DNA of 64,000 bases, from the NCBI GenBank assembly GCA_028571685.1, contig CM053143.1, forward strand, positions 3,291,501 to 3,355,500. The letters are read 5' to 3'. Under the pieces are notes generated by a model that saw nothing but the letters and a program-made list of their open reading frames with translations, was not told the DNA's origin and searched no databases. This DNA comes from Heterohyrax brucei (taxonomy: Eukaryota; Chordata; Mammalia; Hyracoidea; Procaviidae). Positions 11,413 to 21,851 of this stretch are shown one piece after another. Position numbers and translations under genes: made by a program. Each line of letters begins with the position of its first letter. Position 1 is the first letter of the stretch.

Positions 11413-12002
11413 ATTCTAGACAAGAAATAATGGGTACCCTTAAGGCAATGATAGAAGACAGAACAAATATAATTATTTAATGGTGTCTGTAATTTAAAAA
11501 TTATCTTAAAAGACAATACCCACTTATTAAAAATATACAATTGTTTAAGGAACAAAGTACATATTTAAAATATACAGCTTTTAAATACAAAGCAAATGCA
11601 GTGTTTCTGTTCATGTGCTTCTTTTTAACTTTTTTTCTGAATGTGTATGGGATTGTTATAAAATAAATATACGATACATTTTCATATATAATTAGTAGAA
11701 TCTTTTCAACTAATTTTAACTCAGGATGCCATATGCTGTAACCTGATTAATTCTCTCCATAGTTCTCATTATCTTGTTTTATTTTATAGTACTTTATTGT
11801 GCATTTATTTTCAGACAAAAAGTTTTCTTGATTACATATGAAATATTGAATACAATAATAAAGAATTATTGTTGGCTGGGAATCATGTGCCATCCCATTG
11901 CTACACACTTGTTGTGCTTACATCTGAAAATTCAGGTGTTAGAATTTATTCCAAACAATGTAAATGCTTGTGAGTATGTGGTTGCTAATAGACTAAAAAA
12001 CT
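11413..12002. other. Unique AT-rich sequence
   Basis: No element or gene was recognised. The short frame at 11774-12004 has no recognisable motif and lacks any codon-level sign of selection that I can see. Confidence 0.45.
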
Positions 12003-13392
12003 GACCGGCAAACCATCCAAGAGACATAGATTTATTCATCAAAAGAGTAACTTACAAACCGGGACCACAGTACTACATCCAGTGGTGTCAAGCTGGACAG
12101 GCTGTTAACTGTGCACTGGTAGGGGCAGCGAGGTTTTTTTGTGGATGCCCCCTCCCTCCAACCCCGAGTCATACTGGCTTTGGTTCAGAGGGGTGCATCA
12201 TGTATTAATCAGGGTTAGGTTGACTGTCCAGTGGAAATGGTGACAACATGTTGCCACTCAGGTCCACCATTACAGATGTCGTAACTGCAAGGTAAGTCCT
12301 CTCCCAGTGGGTATTGTAATAACCTATTTTACTTCAAAGGGTCAGAGTGGGAATATGCACTAGTGAATGTGCACATGAGCTACTTAGAAGTTTTTGGCTC
12401 AGGTTTTAATATCTTTGTCTTGATTACTTTGACCAGAAAGTGGAAAGGGTGGTGGTCAAGGTTTCTTTGATAGGTACATTCCAAGGGGTCATTATAGGGT
12501 GTTATTCTGTTTCCACACATCAGGGTTGATATATTTGCTTCTTAGATTGCCCGACTTAAGTTTGTCCACAGACAGGAGTGTGTAGGTGAAGAACAGGCCT
12601 CCACGAATGAGTTCTGGGCATCGACTTGGTCCTCACCTCACTCCAGCATTTTCTGAGTCACGTCACAGGGCAGGTCAGACTTCTGTGATGAGTGAGTGAA
12701 AGGCAACAGCCTCTAAAGAATACAAGAGATGGCTTCTTTCCAATCCTGAAACTAACAGTTCCACTCCTTGCCTTGAAAGGAGTAATATCCCTCCTTATAA
12801 ATTTGAGCTTGTTACAAACTGAACAGGTGGAAAACTGACATCAACAGCTGGTAAAAAATTCCTTAGAAACATCAAGTCTTTTGCTCCTCTCCCTGGGGTT
12901 ATGAGCTCTGACAGACGGGTAACATGATAGCTACAGAATAGCTAAGTAACAGGACACGTGTGCAAAGCTAACAGTACTGATGGAGTTGCTTATTGTAGAG
13001 CACCGGAGATCTGTCAACATTCTGAAACAACTAGCAGGTGCTGAGCAAGATTTTTAAAGGTGCTGAGAAGGGATAAACTAAGTTTCTAGTTAGAGAGGCA
13101 CATTCTACCTTTTTTCACACCTCTCAGTAATAGGCTTCACAATTCGAGCAGAGTGATCATATTTTGTGGGCATTTGATGGTTCTATGTATCTATAGACCT
13201 CTTACTGGAGGAAGGGGAGTGGGTGGAGAGGAGGAGCTAGGAGACTGCTGGGAGGATAGGACATGTATGGAGCAGAGAGGAAGAGTGTGCTGTCACCATG
13301 CAGGGAGAGCAGTGGAAGCTACATATAGGTAAGCATGCAAATTAATATGGGAATGTACATTTTCATTCAATCTTAAAAAAAAATTGCTGCTT
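12003..13392 (+). other. Unassigned 1.4 kb repeat-like block; its 3' end matches the poly(A)-tailed retroposon (copy 2 of 3)
   Basis: Positions about 13130-13385 match the retroposon copies at 3643-3821 and 15860-16150: 'ggttctatgtatctatag', 'ggaggaaggggagtgg', 'acatgtatggagcagagagg', 'gggaatgtacattttcattc', then an A-run at about 13374-13382. Further upstream only weak likeness is seen, for example 'gtgcatcatg' at 12194 and 15771, followed in both by 'gtccagtgg'. 'gcaaggtaagtcc' near 12290 fits a 5' splice site, and 'ttttttcacacctctcag' ending near 13128 fits a 3' splice site. No long open frame is present. It could be an endogenous non-coding transcription unit, an LTR-type element or a long retroposon. 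Confidence 0.45.
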
Positions 13393-13609
13393 TAAGTCTC
13401 ACTTTGTATATAAATGTTACCTAAAGGACTGAATCTAAAAATTCAAATAATTCAGAAGAATTCTACACTCCCCACTACTGATGCTGGAGAAGAAAGGTTA
13501 GGGAACAGTGTGTGAAAGAAGTTTCACTTCATGCCTGGTTTATGTTACAGAAAAACTTATCTTTATTCCAGTGGAAAGCCAGGGTAAGCCTGGCTGACCC
13601 ACAGACTAA

Positions 13610-13765
13610 TGATACTATAGCAATTACTAGGAGCCAGATTATATGCTAAACATACTTCAATATAATATGACTGTAATTTAATGAGATTGAAATTTGTCCA
13701 AAGGAGTAATAAATTCACTTTTATATTTTCTTATTACAGATGAAGAAATTACTATCACTTGTCCT
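13610..13765 (+). mobile_element. Possible MIR/L2-type ancient remnant
   Basis: 'aggagccagattatatgcta' followed at a distance by 'attacagatgaagaaattac' recalls the core of MIR/L2 ('tgtgccaggcactgtgctaa' and 'ttacagatgaggaaactga'). The likeness is weak and only the order supports it. Confidence 0.35.
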
Positions 13766-13959
13766 TGATATTTTAATTATGAGTTAAGTATAACTCATGT
13801 AATACCAGAGCTAAATATTATTATTACATGTTCAATTTACTTCAGGATATATACAGTAGGTAAGTTAGCACAGTATTTTAAGAAAGACATTCATAACAAA
13901 TCAAAAAGTAGATATGTTTTAGTTTCATTTGAAATTAATAAAGAGTACTTTATTAAAAA

Positions 13960-14085
13960 AACACTGCTGTCATAGTGGTTAAGTGCTATATCTGTTAAAC
14001 AAAAAGTCGGCAGTTTCAATCCACCAGGTGCTCCTTGGAAAATGTGGAGCAGGGCTAATTCTGTCCTATGTGGTCACAATCGTAT
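13960..14085 (+). mobile_element. AfroSINE-type SINE, plus strand
   Basis: Starts at 'cactgctgtcatagtggtta' (the tRNA-derived A-box region, canonical '...ggtggcatagtggttaag'), then 'ggcagtttcaatccaccagg' (B-box, canonical 'gttcgaacccacca'), 'gctccttgga' and a decayed '...ctaattctgtcctatg'. The distal tail is diverged. Transcription would be by RNA polymerase III from the A and B boxes, and mobility would depend on RTE proteins. Confidence 0.8.
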
Positions 14086-14224
14086 ATACTTGAAATATAG
14101 AAGATACTTTAGAATACAAACATTAGTTACCTAAGTATGCATGTTTATACGTATGCTGTCTATATACATTCATTGATTCACATCCTACTAACACCAATAA
14201 AATTTAACAACTGTAATAAACTAT

Positions 14225-14470
14225 TATTTTTCAACAATTAATCTTTCCATCTCCTGGCACTGAGATGAGTGTGCCTGCTTACCCCATGTACTTGAACTTG
14301 GTCATATTCCTTTAGCTGGTCAATAGAATGTGAAACGAAGTGACACTTGGACAATTCTGAAGTTTCAAAGATAATGGTAATTTTATATCGATCTGTGGAG
14401 TGCACTTGAATCCAATTCATAGCCCGGAGCAGGGTGACAACACACAATCCACAGCCAACAAAAGTCATTT
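14225..14470 (+). mobile_element. Possible MLT1-type LTR fragment
   Basis: 'cttgaacttggtcatattcc' then 'ctggtcaatagaatgtgaaa' and 'cgaagtgacacttggacaat' follow the order of a block common in MLT1-like LTRs (a 'gtgacttgctttggccaatagaatgtg...gaagtgac' order). A 76-codon frame on the opposite strand (14238-14468) falls inside this likeness, so I treat that frame as fortuitous. Confidence 0.4.
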
Positions 14471-15719
14471 AAATAAAGCATGAGGGTTTGTTGGTGTAAG
14501 CTAATGAGATTTTTGAAAAAATATATACTTTATTGTGCTTTAAGTGAAAGTTTACAATTCAAGTCAGTCTGTCATAAAAAAATTTACACACGCATCATCC
14601 ACTAATCTATTCAGTCCATCTTTTTGCTATTGTGGACAGTGCTGCAATGAACATTGGTGTACGTGTATTTATTCATAAGACAATTCTTATTTCTCTAGAA
14701 TATGTTTCAAGGAGTGAGATTGCTGGATTACATGGTATTTCAAGGTTTTTATGGAGGCATTAAATCAATTTTCAAAGTATTTGTACCGTTTTACATTCCC
14801 TCTAACTACGTGTAATGCTCCAGTCTCTCCACAGCCTGCCTAGCATCTACTATATTGTGGTTTTGGGATTAATGCCAGCCTTGTAGGGGTGAAATGGTAT
14901 CTCACTGTAGTTTTGATTGGCATTTCTCTAATGGCTAATGATGGTCAGTGTTTCCTGATGTATCTTTTAGCTACCTACATGTCTTCTTTGATGAGATACT
15001 TGTTTATATCCTTTGTCCATTTTTTTTAACTAGGTTATTTGACTATTTTGTTGTTGACATTTTGCAGTATCTTATAGATCTTAGAGATTAGACCCTTATC
15101 AGATTCCTGTAGACAAATCTTTTTTCCCAGTCTGTAAACATCTTTTTACTCTTTTGATCAAGTTTTTGGATGAGCTTAAGTGTTGGATTTTTAGGAGCTC
15201 TCAGTTATCTATTTTCTCTTCTGGTGTTTGTACATTGTTAGTAATGTTTTGTATTCTGATAATGCCAAGTATTAGCCCTCTTAGCATTTTACTTATTTTT
15301 TTCTCCCATGATCTTTATCATTGCATATTTAGGTCTTTGACCCATTTTGAGTTGTTTTTTGTATGTGGTGTGAGATGTATGGGTCTTGTTTCATTTTTTT
15401 TTCCAGATTAATGCCCAGCTATGCCAACACAGTGTGCTGAAGAGACTGACTTTTTTTAATTGATGGACTTTGTCAAATATCAGCTGCTCATAGTGTATAA
15501 TTTTGTGTCTACATTCTCAATTCTGTTCCATTGGTGTATTTATCTATTGTTGTACAAGTACCAGGATATTTTGACTACTGTGGTGGTATATAATAGTTTC
15601 TAAAATTGGGTAGCGTGAGGGTTCCTACTTTGTTTTCCTTCTTCAGTAATGCTTTACTTATCCAGGGCCTTTTCCTTTTGTATATGCAGATGGTGATTTG
15701 TTTCTCTACCTTGTTAAAA

Positions 15720-16187
15720 AAAGTCATAGGAAGAGGAGCCTCACTGGCAACACAAGAATTAAAAGAGGTGCATCATGAGATCTCCACTAAAAGACCTCAA
15801 CTGATGGTCCAGTGGTTTTGGGGTTCCCCCAGCCCTGATGCTGCCCGTTCCCATAAATTATAACAAAGGTCCACTCTTTGGACAGGAATGGATTGGACTT
15901 GGCAATGCAGAGTAACCATATATTGGAAGCACTTTATGGTTCTATACATCTATAGGATATCATCTTGCTGACCTCTGGCTGGAGGAAGGGGAGTGGACGG
16001 AGAGGCGGGGAAAGGAGGCTGTTGGGAGGATGAGACACGTATGGAGCAGAGAGGAATAGTGTGCAGTCACCGGACAGGGAGAGCAGTGGAAGCCGCATAT
16101 AGGGGGGTATGTAAATTTACATGTGAATGTACATTTTCACTCAGTTATGTTAAATAAAAATAAAAATAAAAAACAAAGTCATAAGAA
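15720..16187 (+). mobile_element. Poly(A)-tailed unassigned retroposon, longest clean copy (copy 3 of 3)
   Basis: The insert (about 15733-16174, ~440 bp) sits inside L1 ORF2 and is flanked by a 13-base duplication, 'aaagtcataggaa' at 15720-15732 and 'aaagtcataagaa' at 16175-16187, with one mismatch. It starts 'gaggagcctcactggcaaca' and ends 'cattttcactcagttatg' followed by a (TAAAA)n-like A-rich tail. The last ~175 bp match copies 1 and 2. Target duplication plus A-rich tail means insertion through reverse transcription, probably by L1. It has no protein-coding frame of note. It resembles neither AfroSINE nor a 5' inverted L1. Confidence 0.8.
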
Positions 16188-16485
16188 CTTGGATAAAGAT
16201 TGCATTGTATCTCTAGATCACCTGGGGTAGAATTGACATTTTCGCAATGTAAGCCCTCCTATCCATGAGCGAGAAGGTTTCTCCACTTAGGTAGTTCTCT
16301 TTTGGTTTCTTGCAGTAGTGTCTTTCAGTTTTCTTTGTATATCTCTTTTATGTTTCTGGTTAGATGTATTTCTAAGTATTTTATCATCTTTGAGACTATT
16401 ACAAATGGTATTGATTCAGAGATTTCCTCTTTGATGCTCTCTTTCTTAGTGTAGAGGAATCCAACTGAACTCTTGCTGAACTCTT

Positions 16486-16920
16486 CTAATTGTTGCAGTA
16501 GCTTTTTTTTTTTTTTTTGACAGATTCTTCAGGATCAGATAGAGATACAATTATTTCTTCCTTATCAATTTGTATGCCCTTTATTTCTTTTTCTAGTGTA
16601 ATTGCTTTCACTATAACCACTAACACAATGGTGAATAAAAGTGGTGACAAAGGACATCCTTGTCTGATTCCTTTCCTCAAGAGGAGTACTTTCAGCCTCT
16701 CTCCATTCAGGGTTAGGTTGGCTGCTGGCTTTGTACAAACATCATTTATCATGTTGAGAGATTTCTCTTTTATTGCTCTTTTGCTGAGAGTTTTTAACAT
16801 GAATGTGTTTTGGAGTTTGTCGAAAGTGTCCTCTGTACCAACTGACAAAATCATATGCTTCCTGTCTTTGATTTTATGTATGTGATTTATTACTCTGATT
16901 ATTTTTGTAATGCTAACCAA
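16486..16920 (-). pseudogene. L1 ORF2p fragment with RT motif
   Basis: A 144-residue frame with 'TFMLKTLSKRAIKEKSLNMI' and 'LRKGIRQGCPLSPLLFTIVL', the conserved L1 reverse-transcriptase motif GxRQGCPLSPLLF, and 'KEIKGIQIDKEEIIVSLSD' near the end. The aspartate pair of the catalytic FADD is not preserved where expected: it reads SLSD. The frame is cut both upstream and downstream, so it is not functional. Confidence 0.85.
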
Positions 16921-17150
16921 ACCTACTTACCTAATATGAATCCCACTTGGTCACCGAGAATTATTCTTTGATATGTTTTTGAATTTTATTGTCTAGAAAC
17001 TTGTTGGCCCTTTTTCATCCAAGTTCATGAGAGATATTGGTCTGTCCTTTTCTTTTTTGCTGAGGTCTTGGCATTGTTATGCTGGCTTCATAGAATGAGT
17101 TTGGGAGAGCTACTGAGATTTCAAGTTTTTGTATCAATTTTTGTTATGGA

Positions 17151-18484
17151 TCATAACCTATGTAAAAGTAAGTAATAGAGATACTGATATTTAAAAGAGA
17201 AGTGTTTCACAACATTGTAACAACAAAAACGTGAAGTATTCTGGCACTGACTTTGGGGCTGGCGGGTATGTGGTAAAGAATGTTTTGGTATGTGGAAAAA
17301 TGGCAACTCATGTTACACAAAAGGGAAATATTTAGGTCAATTTTTTAATGCAAATATTTGCGGGGCAAAGAACATATTTATTGCACTTGGTGTTTGAAGT
17401 TGCTTGTCAGTTGCTACATCTACTAAGCTAATACTAGAAAGAACAAGCTCAAAGAAGAACTATGTGGTTTGCAAGGAAAATTGAAAGGGAGTATAGAATT
17501 TTTAATGAAACTTGGAGATCTAGAAAATTAAACCCTCATCTCTAATCATTTCGATAAAATTGAGAAATGCTTTGAACCACAAATGCTGTTTAATACTTAC
17601 TCAGTGCCTTAAGGCAAAAGCAAATTAAAACCATTACTATCACAGTTCTCTGTAACATCTCTGATTAGATTCACATGACCTGCATTAAATCATTTCAGTT
17701 GGACAAAATGGTTCACAGAAAGCAACACAAGACTTAATTCCAGGGAAGGACAGTCAGCACAAAACAGATGAAATTAAGTGTACTGTGAGAGGCGTGATCT
17801 CAAAAGAATTTTGTATATGGCTATGAATACTAGAATAAAAAGCACAATGCAGCAAAGTTTTTAAGAGTGGTATTATTAAAAGTAATTAACCTAGATGAAG
17901 ATTGAATATGAGTGTATGAAGTTATGACATCACTAGGTGGTTAGGGAGGGTGCCCGCCATATCTCCTGACATTGTCAGAGGACACGATGCCAAAATTACC
18001 CCAGGGTTGTGGTAGTGGTGGCAGTAGCAATGGTGGCAGCAGTGGTAGTGCCAGTGCTGCTGGGTTAGAGGCTGCCAAGGCAGAGTGTAATTTACTACAG
18101 TGCTAATCTTCTGTCAATCAGGGTACAGGTGGCTGTGCCACTTGCAGTCGGGTGGAGAGGAGTGTCTTTCCTTTGCCTAGTGAGAGAGGGAGGAATTGTA
18201 GGAAGTCACAGTGGTGGCACTGTAAGGGATAGGAGCCACGTGGTGTCACTGTGGGGAGTTTTCTTGGTTTGCCTTGCCCACCTTGGATGGAGAAGGTGAC
18301 ACCAAATGTTACCACACTGGGTGACACAAACCCTAGTGATGCCATAGATACAAGGCATAAATTGATTCTTGGACCTTTGATTTTATGGGTGGGAAGCAGG
18401 TTGAAGATACTGCTTAGCCACCCTCAAGTGTCAAAAATCCCAATGACCTCTTCAGATACAACCCCAAAATAATGCAGACAAATC
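17151..18484. other. Mostly unassigned sequence, including a Gly/Ser trinucleotide tract
   Basis: 17151-17940 is AT-rich with no named element. It may be an ancient retroelement interior, but I could not assign it. 17940-18480 is richer in G+C and has a GGT/GGC/AGT-rich tract at 18005-18060. A short inverted pair is also present ('ggtgtcac' near 18242, 'gtgacacc' near 18296). No exon structure was recognised. Confidence 0.4.
17987..18106 (+). other. Small open frame (39 codons) over a GGT/AGT repeat
   Basis: ATG at 17987 opens a frame to TAA at 18104-18106: MPKLPQGCGSGGSSNGGSSG, then SASAAGLEAAKAECNLLQC. The Gly/Ser-rich middle comes from an imperfect trinucleotide repeat, which is enough to explain why the frame stays open. 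I see no Kozak-quality context and no neighbouring exon. It is probably not a gene and is recorded because it is too short for ordinary gene finders. Confidence 0.15.
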
Positions 18485-18629
18485 AGCCAAACCCACTGCC
18501 ATGGAGTTATTCCAATTTGTAGCCATCCTATAGGAGAGAGTACAACTGCCCCCTAGAGCTTCCGAGGAGTGCCTGGTAGATTTGAACTGCCAACCTTGTG
18601 GTTAACCACTAAGCCACCAGAATGTCCTA
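18485..18629 (-). mobile_element. AfroSINE-type SINE, minus strand
   Basis: The plus strand shows the reverse order: 'aacccactgccatggagtta', 'gagagagtacaactgcccc', 'gcctggtagatttgaactgc', 'gttaaccactaagccaccag'. These are the SINE 3' tail, middle, B-box and A-box in turn. Confidence 0.9.
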
Positions 18630-19217
18630 TAAGGATAAAGACCCCCTAAAGGTGCATCAAGAGCCACACGGCAAATGTACTGGGAAGCTACTCCCAGGCA
18701 GCCAAATTAGGACTTAATAAAGAATTTATTCTCCACTCCAAGTAATAGAAGATCCTTGCAATGTCTTCTTAGCAGGATTTCAGAACTGCTGTGGATCATT
18801 AGCTGTTTTGTTGCTCTCCTTCGCCTTCCACATGGGAGTGTTGACTGTAGTTAACTTGTTCTATTATGTCATGTATGTTGAGACTGAGTGTACGTAGACA
18901 ACATTTTTTTTTTTCTTTTTTACTTAGTTTATCTCAAAAATCAAGAGGAGTCACATTTAGATCTGATGTAGAGACTGTCATAGGATCCTGGACTTAAAGT
19001 TTGACGCCATTATCAGATGATATTTCTAAGTGTATTTTTTTCTTGAGTGTATTTCACGTATCATTGTCAGATGCTATTTCTAAGTGTATTTTTTTCTTGA
19101 GTGTATTTCACGTATAAAAGGAAATAAGTGAACGTGATCAAGAGGGAATACTGAAGTAGACTGTATTATTGTTCAGAAAATATTCTCCCTTTCCTGCTCC
19201 CCTCTTCAAATCAAAAA
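18630..19217. other. Unique sequence with a 54 bp tandem duplication
   Basis: No transposable element was recognised apart from the duplication at 19008-19115, which is listed separately. Confidence 0.5.
19008..19115 (+). repeat. Two-copy tandem duplication, 54 bp unit
   Basis: 19008-19061 and 19062-19115 are the same 54 bases except for two differences ('tatcagatga' versus 'tgtcagatgc'). The unit includes 'tatttctaagtgtatttttt' and ends 'tatttcacgtat'. The near identity in otherwise unique DNA points to a recent local duplication by slippage or unequal exchange. It would be a candidate length polymorphism. Confidence 0.95.
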
Positions 19218-19415
19218 TCCAAACCCACTGTCACTGAGTCAATTTCAGCTCATAGTGACCCTACAGACAGAGTAGAATTGCCTCATTGAGTTTCCAATGC
19301 AATAAGTCTTTATGGATGCACATTGCCACCTCTTTCTCCCAGGGAGCAACTGATGGGTTCATATCTGGTTAGCATCCAACCAGCGAACCACAGGGCTCCT
19401 TGTGGAGCCCCCCAG
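19218..19415 (-). mobile_element. AfroSINE-type SINE, minus strand, diverged
   Basis: The plus strand reads 'aatccaaacccactgtcact', 'gagtagaattgcctcattga', then a diverged middle ('gccacctctttctcccaggg') and 'ggttagcatccaaccagcg', 'aaccacagggctccttgtgg'. This is the longer SINE variant, with extra bases between the tRNA-like part and the tail. Confidence 0.8.
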
Positions 19416-19752
19416 GAGAAATATATTTCCTTGATGCTGCTGAAGTTACACTTGACCATGTGATTTCCTTTGCCAATGGTGTAAGATGAAAGTGATATTG
19501 TAAGGCTTTGTGAGGCACTGATTTATCACCAGACCTCTTCACTTGTGCTGCTGTTCTTCATCACATGAATATGACATCCCAGATAGGGCCCAGGATGAGA
19601 AGAGATGCAAAGTGTGGACCCGAGCCTCACTCACAGCCCTAAAGCAGAGCCACTAACACATAATGTGAGAGTGAAGTATCTCTTTGTTACTAAAAGCTGC
19701 TGAGATGTTGAAGATGTTTTGTACGTAGGCAAACCTCGTGAAATCTGGTTAA

Positions 19753-20165
19753 TACAGTATTTTGCTGTGACAAAAATACCACAAGTCGGTGATCTTAACG
19801 AACAGAAACTTAGTTTCTGACAGTTTAGAAGCCCAGAAGCTGAATTTCAGAGTAGCGGTTCTAGGGGAAGGTTCTCTTTCTTCGTTGGCTCTGGAGTTAA
19901 GGCTGTGAGCTATTTTTAGTTTCTGTTCTTCTGTTTCTTGGTTATCTTAATGTGGTGTGGCATCTACCTGCCTCCACTCATATTTTGTTTCTGTGCCTCA
20001 TTTGCCTTTATATCTCAAAAATGGTTGAGTCATGATACACTCTACACTGAAATGGACTCATCAACATAATAAAGAAAACCTTATTTGAAATTGAGATTGC
20101 ATCCACAGGAATACAAGTTAGGATTCCAGCACATTTGGAGGAGACACAGTTCAATTCATAACATA
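19753..20165 (+). mobile_element. Interspersed repeat family A, diverged copy
   Basis: Begins 'gctgtgacaaaaataccaca', has 'gacagtttagaagcccagaa' and 'ttctttcttcgttggctctg', and ends 'cacagttcaattcataaca'. The order matches the copies at 6822-7320 and 43115-43611, so this looks like an older member of the same family. The family name is not assigned. Confidence 0.6.
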
Positions 20166-21390
20166 TAGTTACTTCTAATACAGATTTCCAGTAGTAGAGC
20201 CAGAATAGAACCTAATTACCTAATGTATAGGAAAACACTGCTTTCAAAAGTCTTAAAAGAAAAAGAAAAATATAATGGTAAAACAAAATATTGAAATGTA
20301 TCACCCAGAACTTTGAATAAAGTTTTATTTTAAAAAATTCACCTTTTCTTTATATATATTGAAAAGTGTGTAATCTCCCTGGCAATGATTGGGCAGCTAA
20401 ATGTATAAAAAATGAAAAAACAGGATGTTTGATAATGACAGTAAGCTTTACATTTTTAAACTTAATGACTTTATAATTAGTGAAGTTATTTACAAGGATA
20501 CTTAGCCAGTATTTTCCTTTGATTTTATATACATACCTTCTATTTCTAAGCTATAATAGCATATATTCCATTCAAAATAAAATAAAATAAGTCCTAAAAG
20601 CAAATTTAAACCTTCTTAAACTATTATTGAAAGCTGTGAAACATCAATTGATTAGGAACAGTTCTGGGGGTATTTTTTTAATAATTGTTTGGCATTCTTG
20701 GAATTTCTCCTTGTAAGATGGCTTCTCTGAGACATTGAAGATTGAGTAGATGATAAATTTATTCAAAAGTAGCCCAAATACGCTATTTAACTATTATTTA
20801 TTTTCCTCCTTTGTGATACAAACAATGAAATGTTTATAAAATATTTATTAAACTGACAAAGGAGAAAAGAGACATTATGTGTTGGTGAGCCACAGAATGT
20901 TTGACACTTTGGGAACCTAAACACGACCTGGAGGATTATTCAGACACAGTGTCACTCAGTTTTTAACACAAGACTAACTTGTGCAGGGGAAGATCTGGAG
21001 GGTCTCACAGCGTGGCATGCACATTTAATGTTTGGAGCTAGGCTGATACTAGAAACAGCAGAGGGATAGGTACAAAAACTTTTCAGGCTAATAATCTGCT
21101 GCATATGATTCTAATGAGAGTTTCAGGCTTCATACCAACTTTTAAAATATTTTTTAACAGTTTGAGTAGTTACCGCTACTTGTCCACAGGAGCTGTTCTG
21201 AAGTTCCCTTAGGGATTTAGAACAAGGTAAGTGAAGTTGCCATCTGAGAGTTAAAAAGTATGGTCTAAGCAAGTGTGCAGCCATTAATAGAGGCTAAAGT
21301 ACTCACCCTCAGGCTAAAAGGATCAGTAGGGTATATTAACTCAGGAGAAGAAATGATGAACCAAGTCAATGGCAGATTTTTCATTCAGTG
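20166..21390. other. Unique AT-rich sequence, nothing recognised
   Basis: Both strands were scanned without finding an element or coding frame of interest. Confidence 0.5.
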
Positions 21391-21693
21391 TGTTGTCGTC
21401 GTTAGGTGCCCTTGAGCAGGTCCTGACTTACAGTGACCCTGTGTGCAACAGAACAATACACTGCCTAGTCCTGTGCCACGCTCAAAGTTGTTTTTGTGCT
21501 TAGGCACATCTTTGGAGTCATTGTGTCAATCCATCTCCATGACAGCCTTCCTCTTTTTCACTGACCCTCTACTTTAGCAGAAATAATGTCCTTCTCCAGG
21601 AATTGATCCCTCCTGACAACATGTCCAAAGTATTCAAGATGCAGTCTCACAATCTTTACTTCCAGGGACCACTTTGGTTGCACTTCTTTCAGA
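21391..21693 (-). mobile_element. RTE/BovB-type LINE, 3' fragment
   Basis: The plus strand starts 'tgttgtcgtcgttaggtgcc' (the element's end and GTT tail) and then has 'gtgaccctgtgtgcaacaga', 'cctgtgccacgctcaaagt' and 'ggaattgatccctcctgac'. This corresponds to 22734-22965 in the next RTE fragment. A SINE begins where the likeness ends. Confidence 0.85.
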
Positions 21694-21694
21694 G

Positions 21695-21851
21695 CAAAAC
21701 CCAGTGCCATCGAGTCATTTCTGACTCATAGCAACTCTATAGGGCAGAGTAGAACTGCTCCATACAGTTTCTGAGGAGCACCTAGTGAATTTAAACTGCC
21801 AACTTTTTGGTTAGTAGACTTAACAACCACTATGCCACCAGGGTTTCCAGT
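21695..21851 (-). mobile_element. AfroSINE-type SINE, minus strand
   Basis: 'aaacccagtgccatcgagtc', 'agggcagagtagaactgctc', 'ctatgccaccagggtttcc' on the plus strand give a complete SINE with tail, middle and promoter boxes in reverse order. It directly abuts an RTE fragment. Confidence 0.92.

Larger units (their letters stand above)
14515..17150 (-). mobile_element. L1 fragment, 3' part with RT, carrying a retroposon insertion
   Basis: On the plus strand it opens with a short L1 3'UTR end ('gctttaagtgaaagtttaca') and jumps at about 14610 to the ORF2 C-terminal region ('ttttgctattgtggacagtg'). It then runs back through ORF2 to about 17150, where likeness stops: the copy is 5'-truncated. It is interrupted at 15733-16174 by another retroposon. 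The RT core lies at 16486-16920. Most of the 3'UTR is missing, which implies an internal deletion. Confidence 0.85.

Noticed and set aside
11160-11555. 131-codon minus-strand frame
   Set aside because: Most of it is translated purine/pyrimidine microsatellite, and the rest is L2 tail and AT-rich DNA.
14238-14468. 76-codon minus-strand frame with protein-like composition
   Set aside because: It overlaps a likely MLT1-type LTR fragment, and no flanking exon or homologous motif is apparent.
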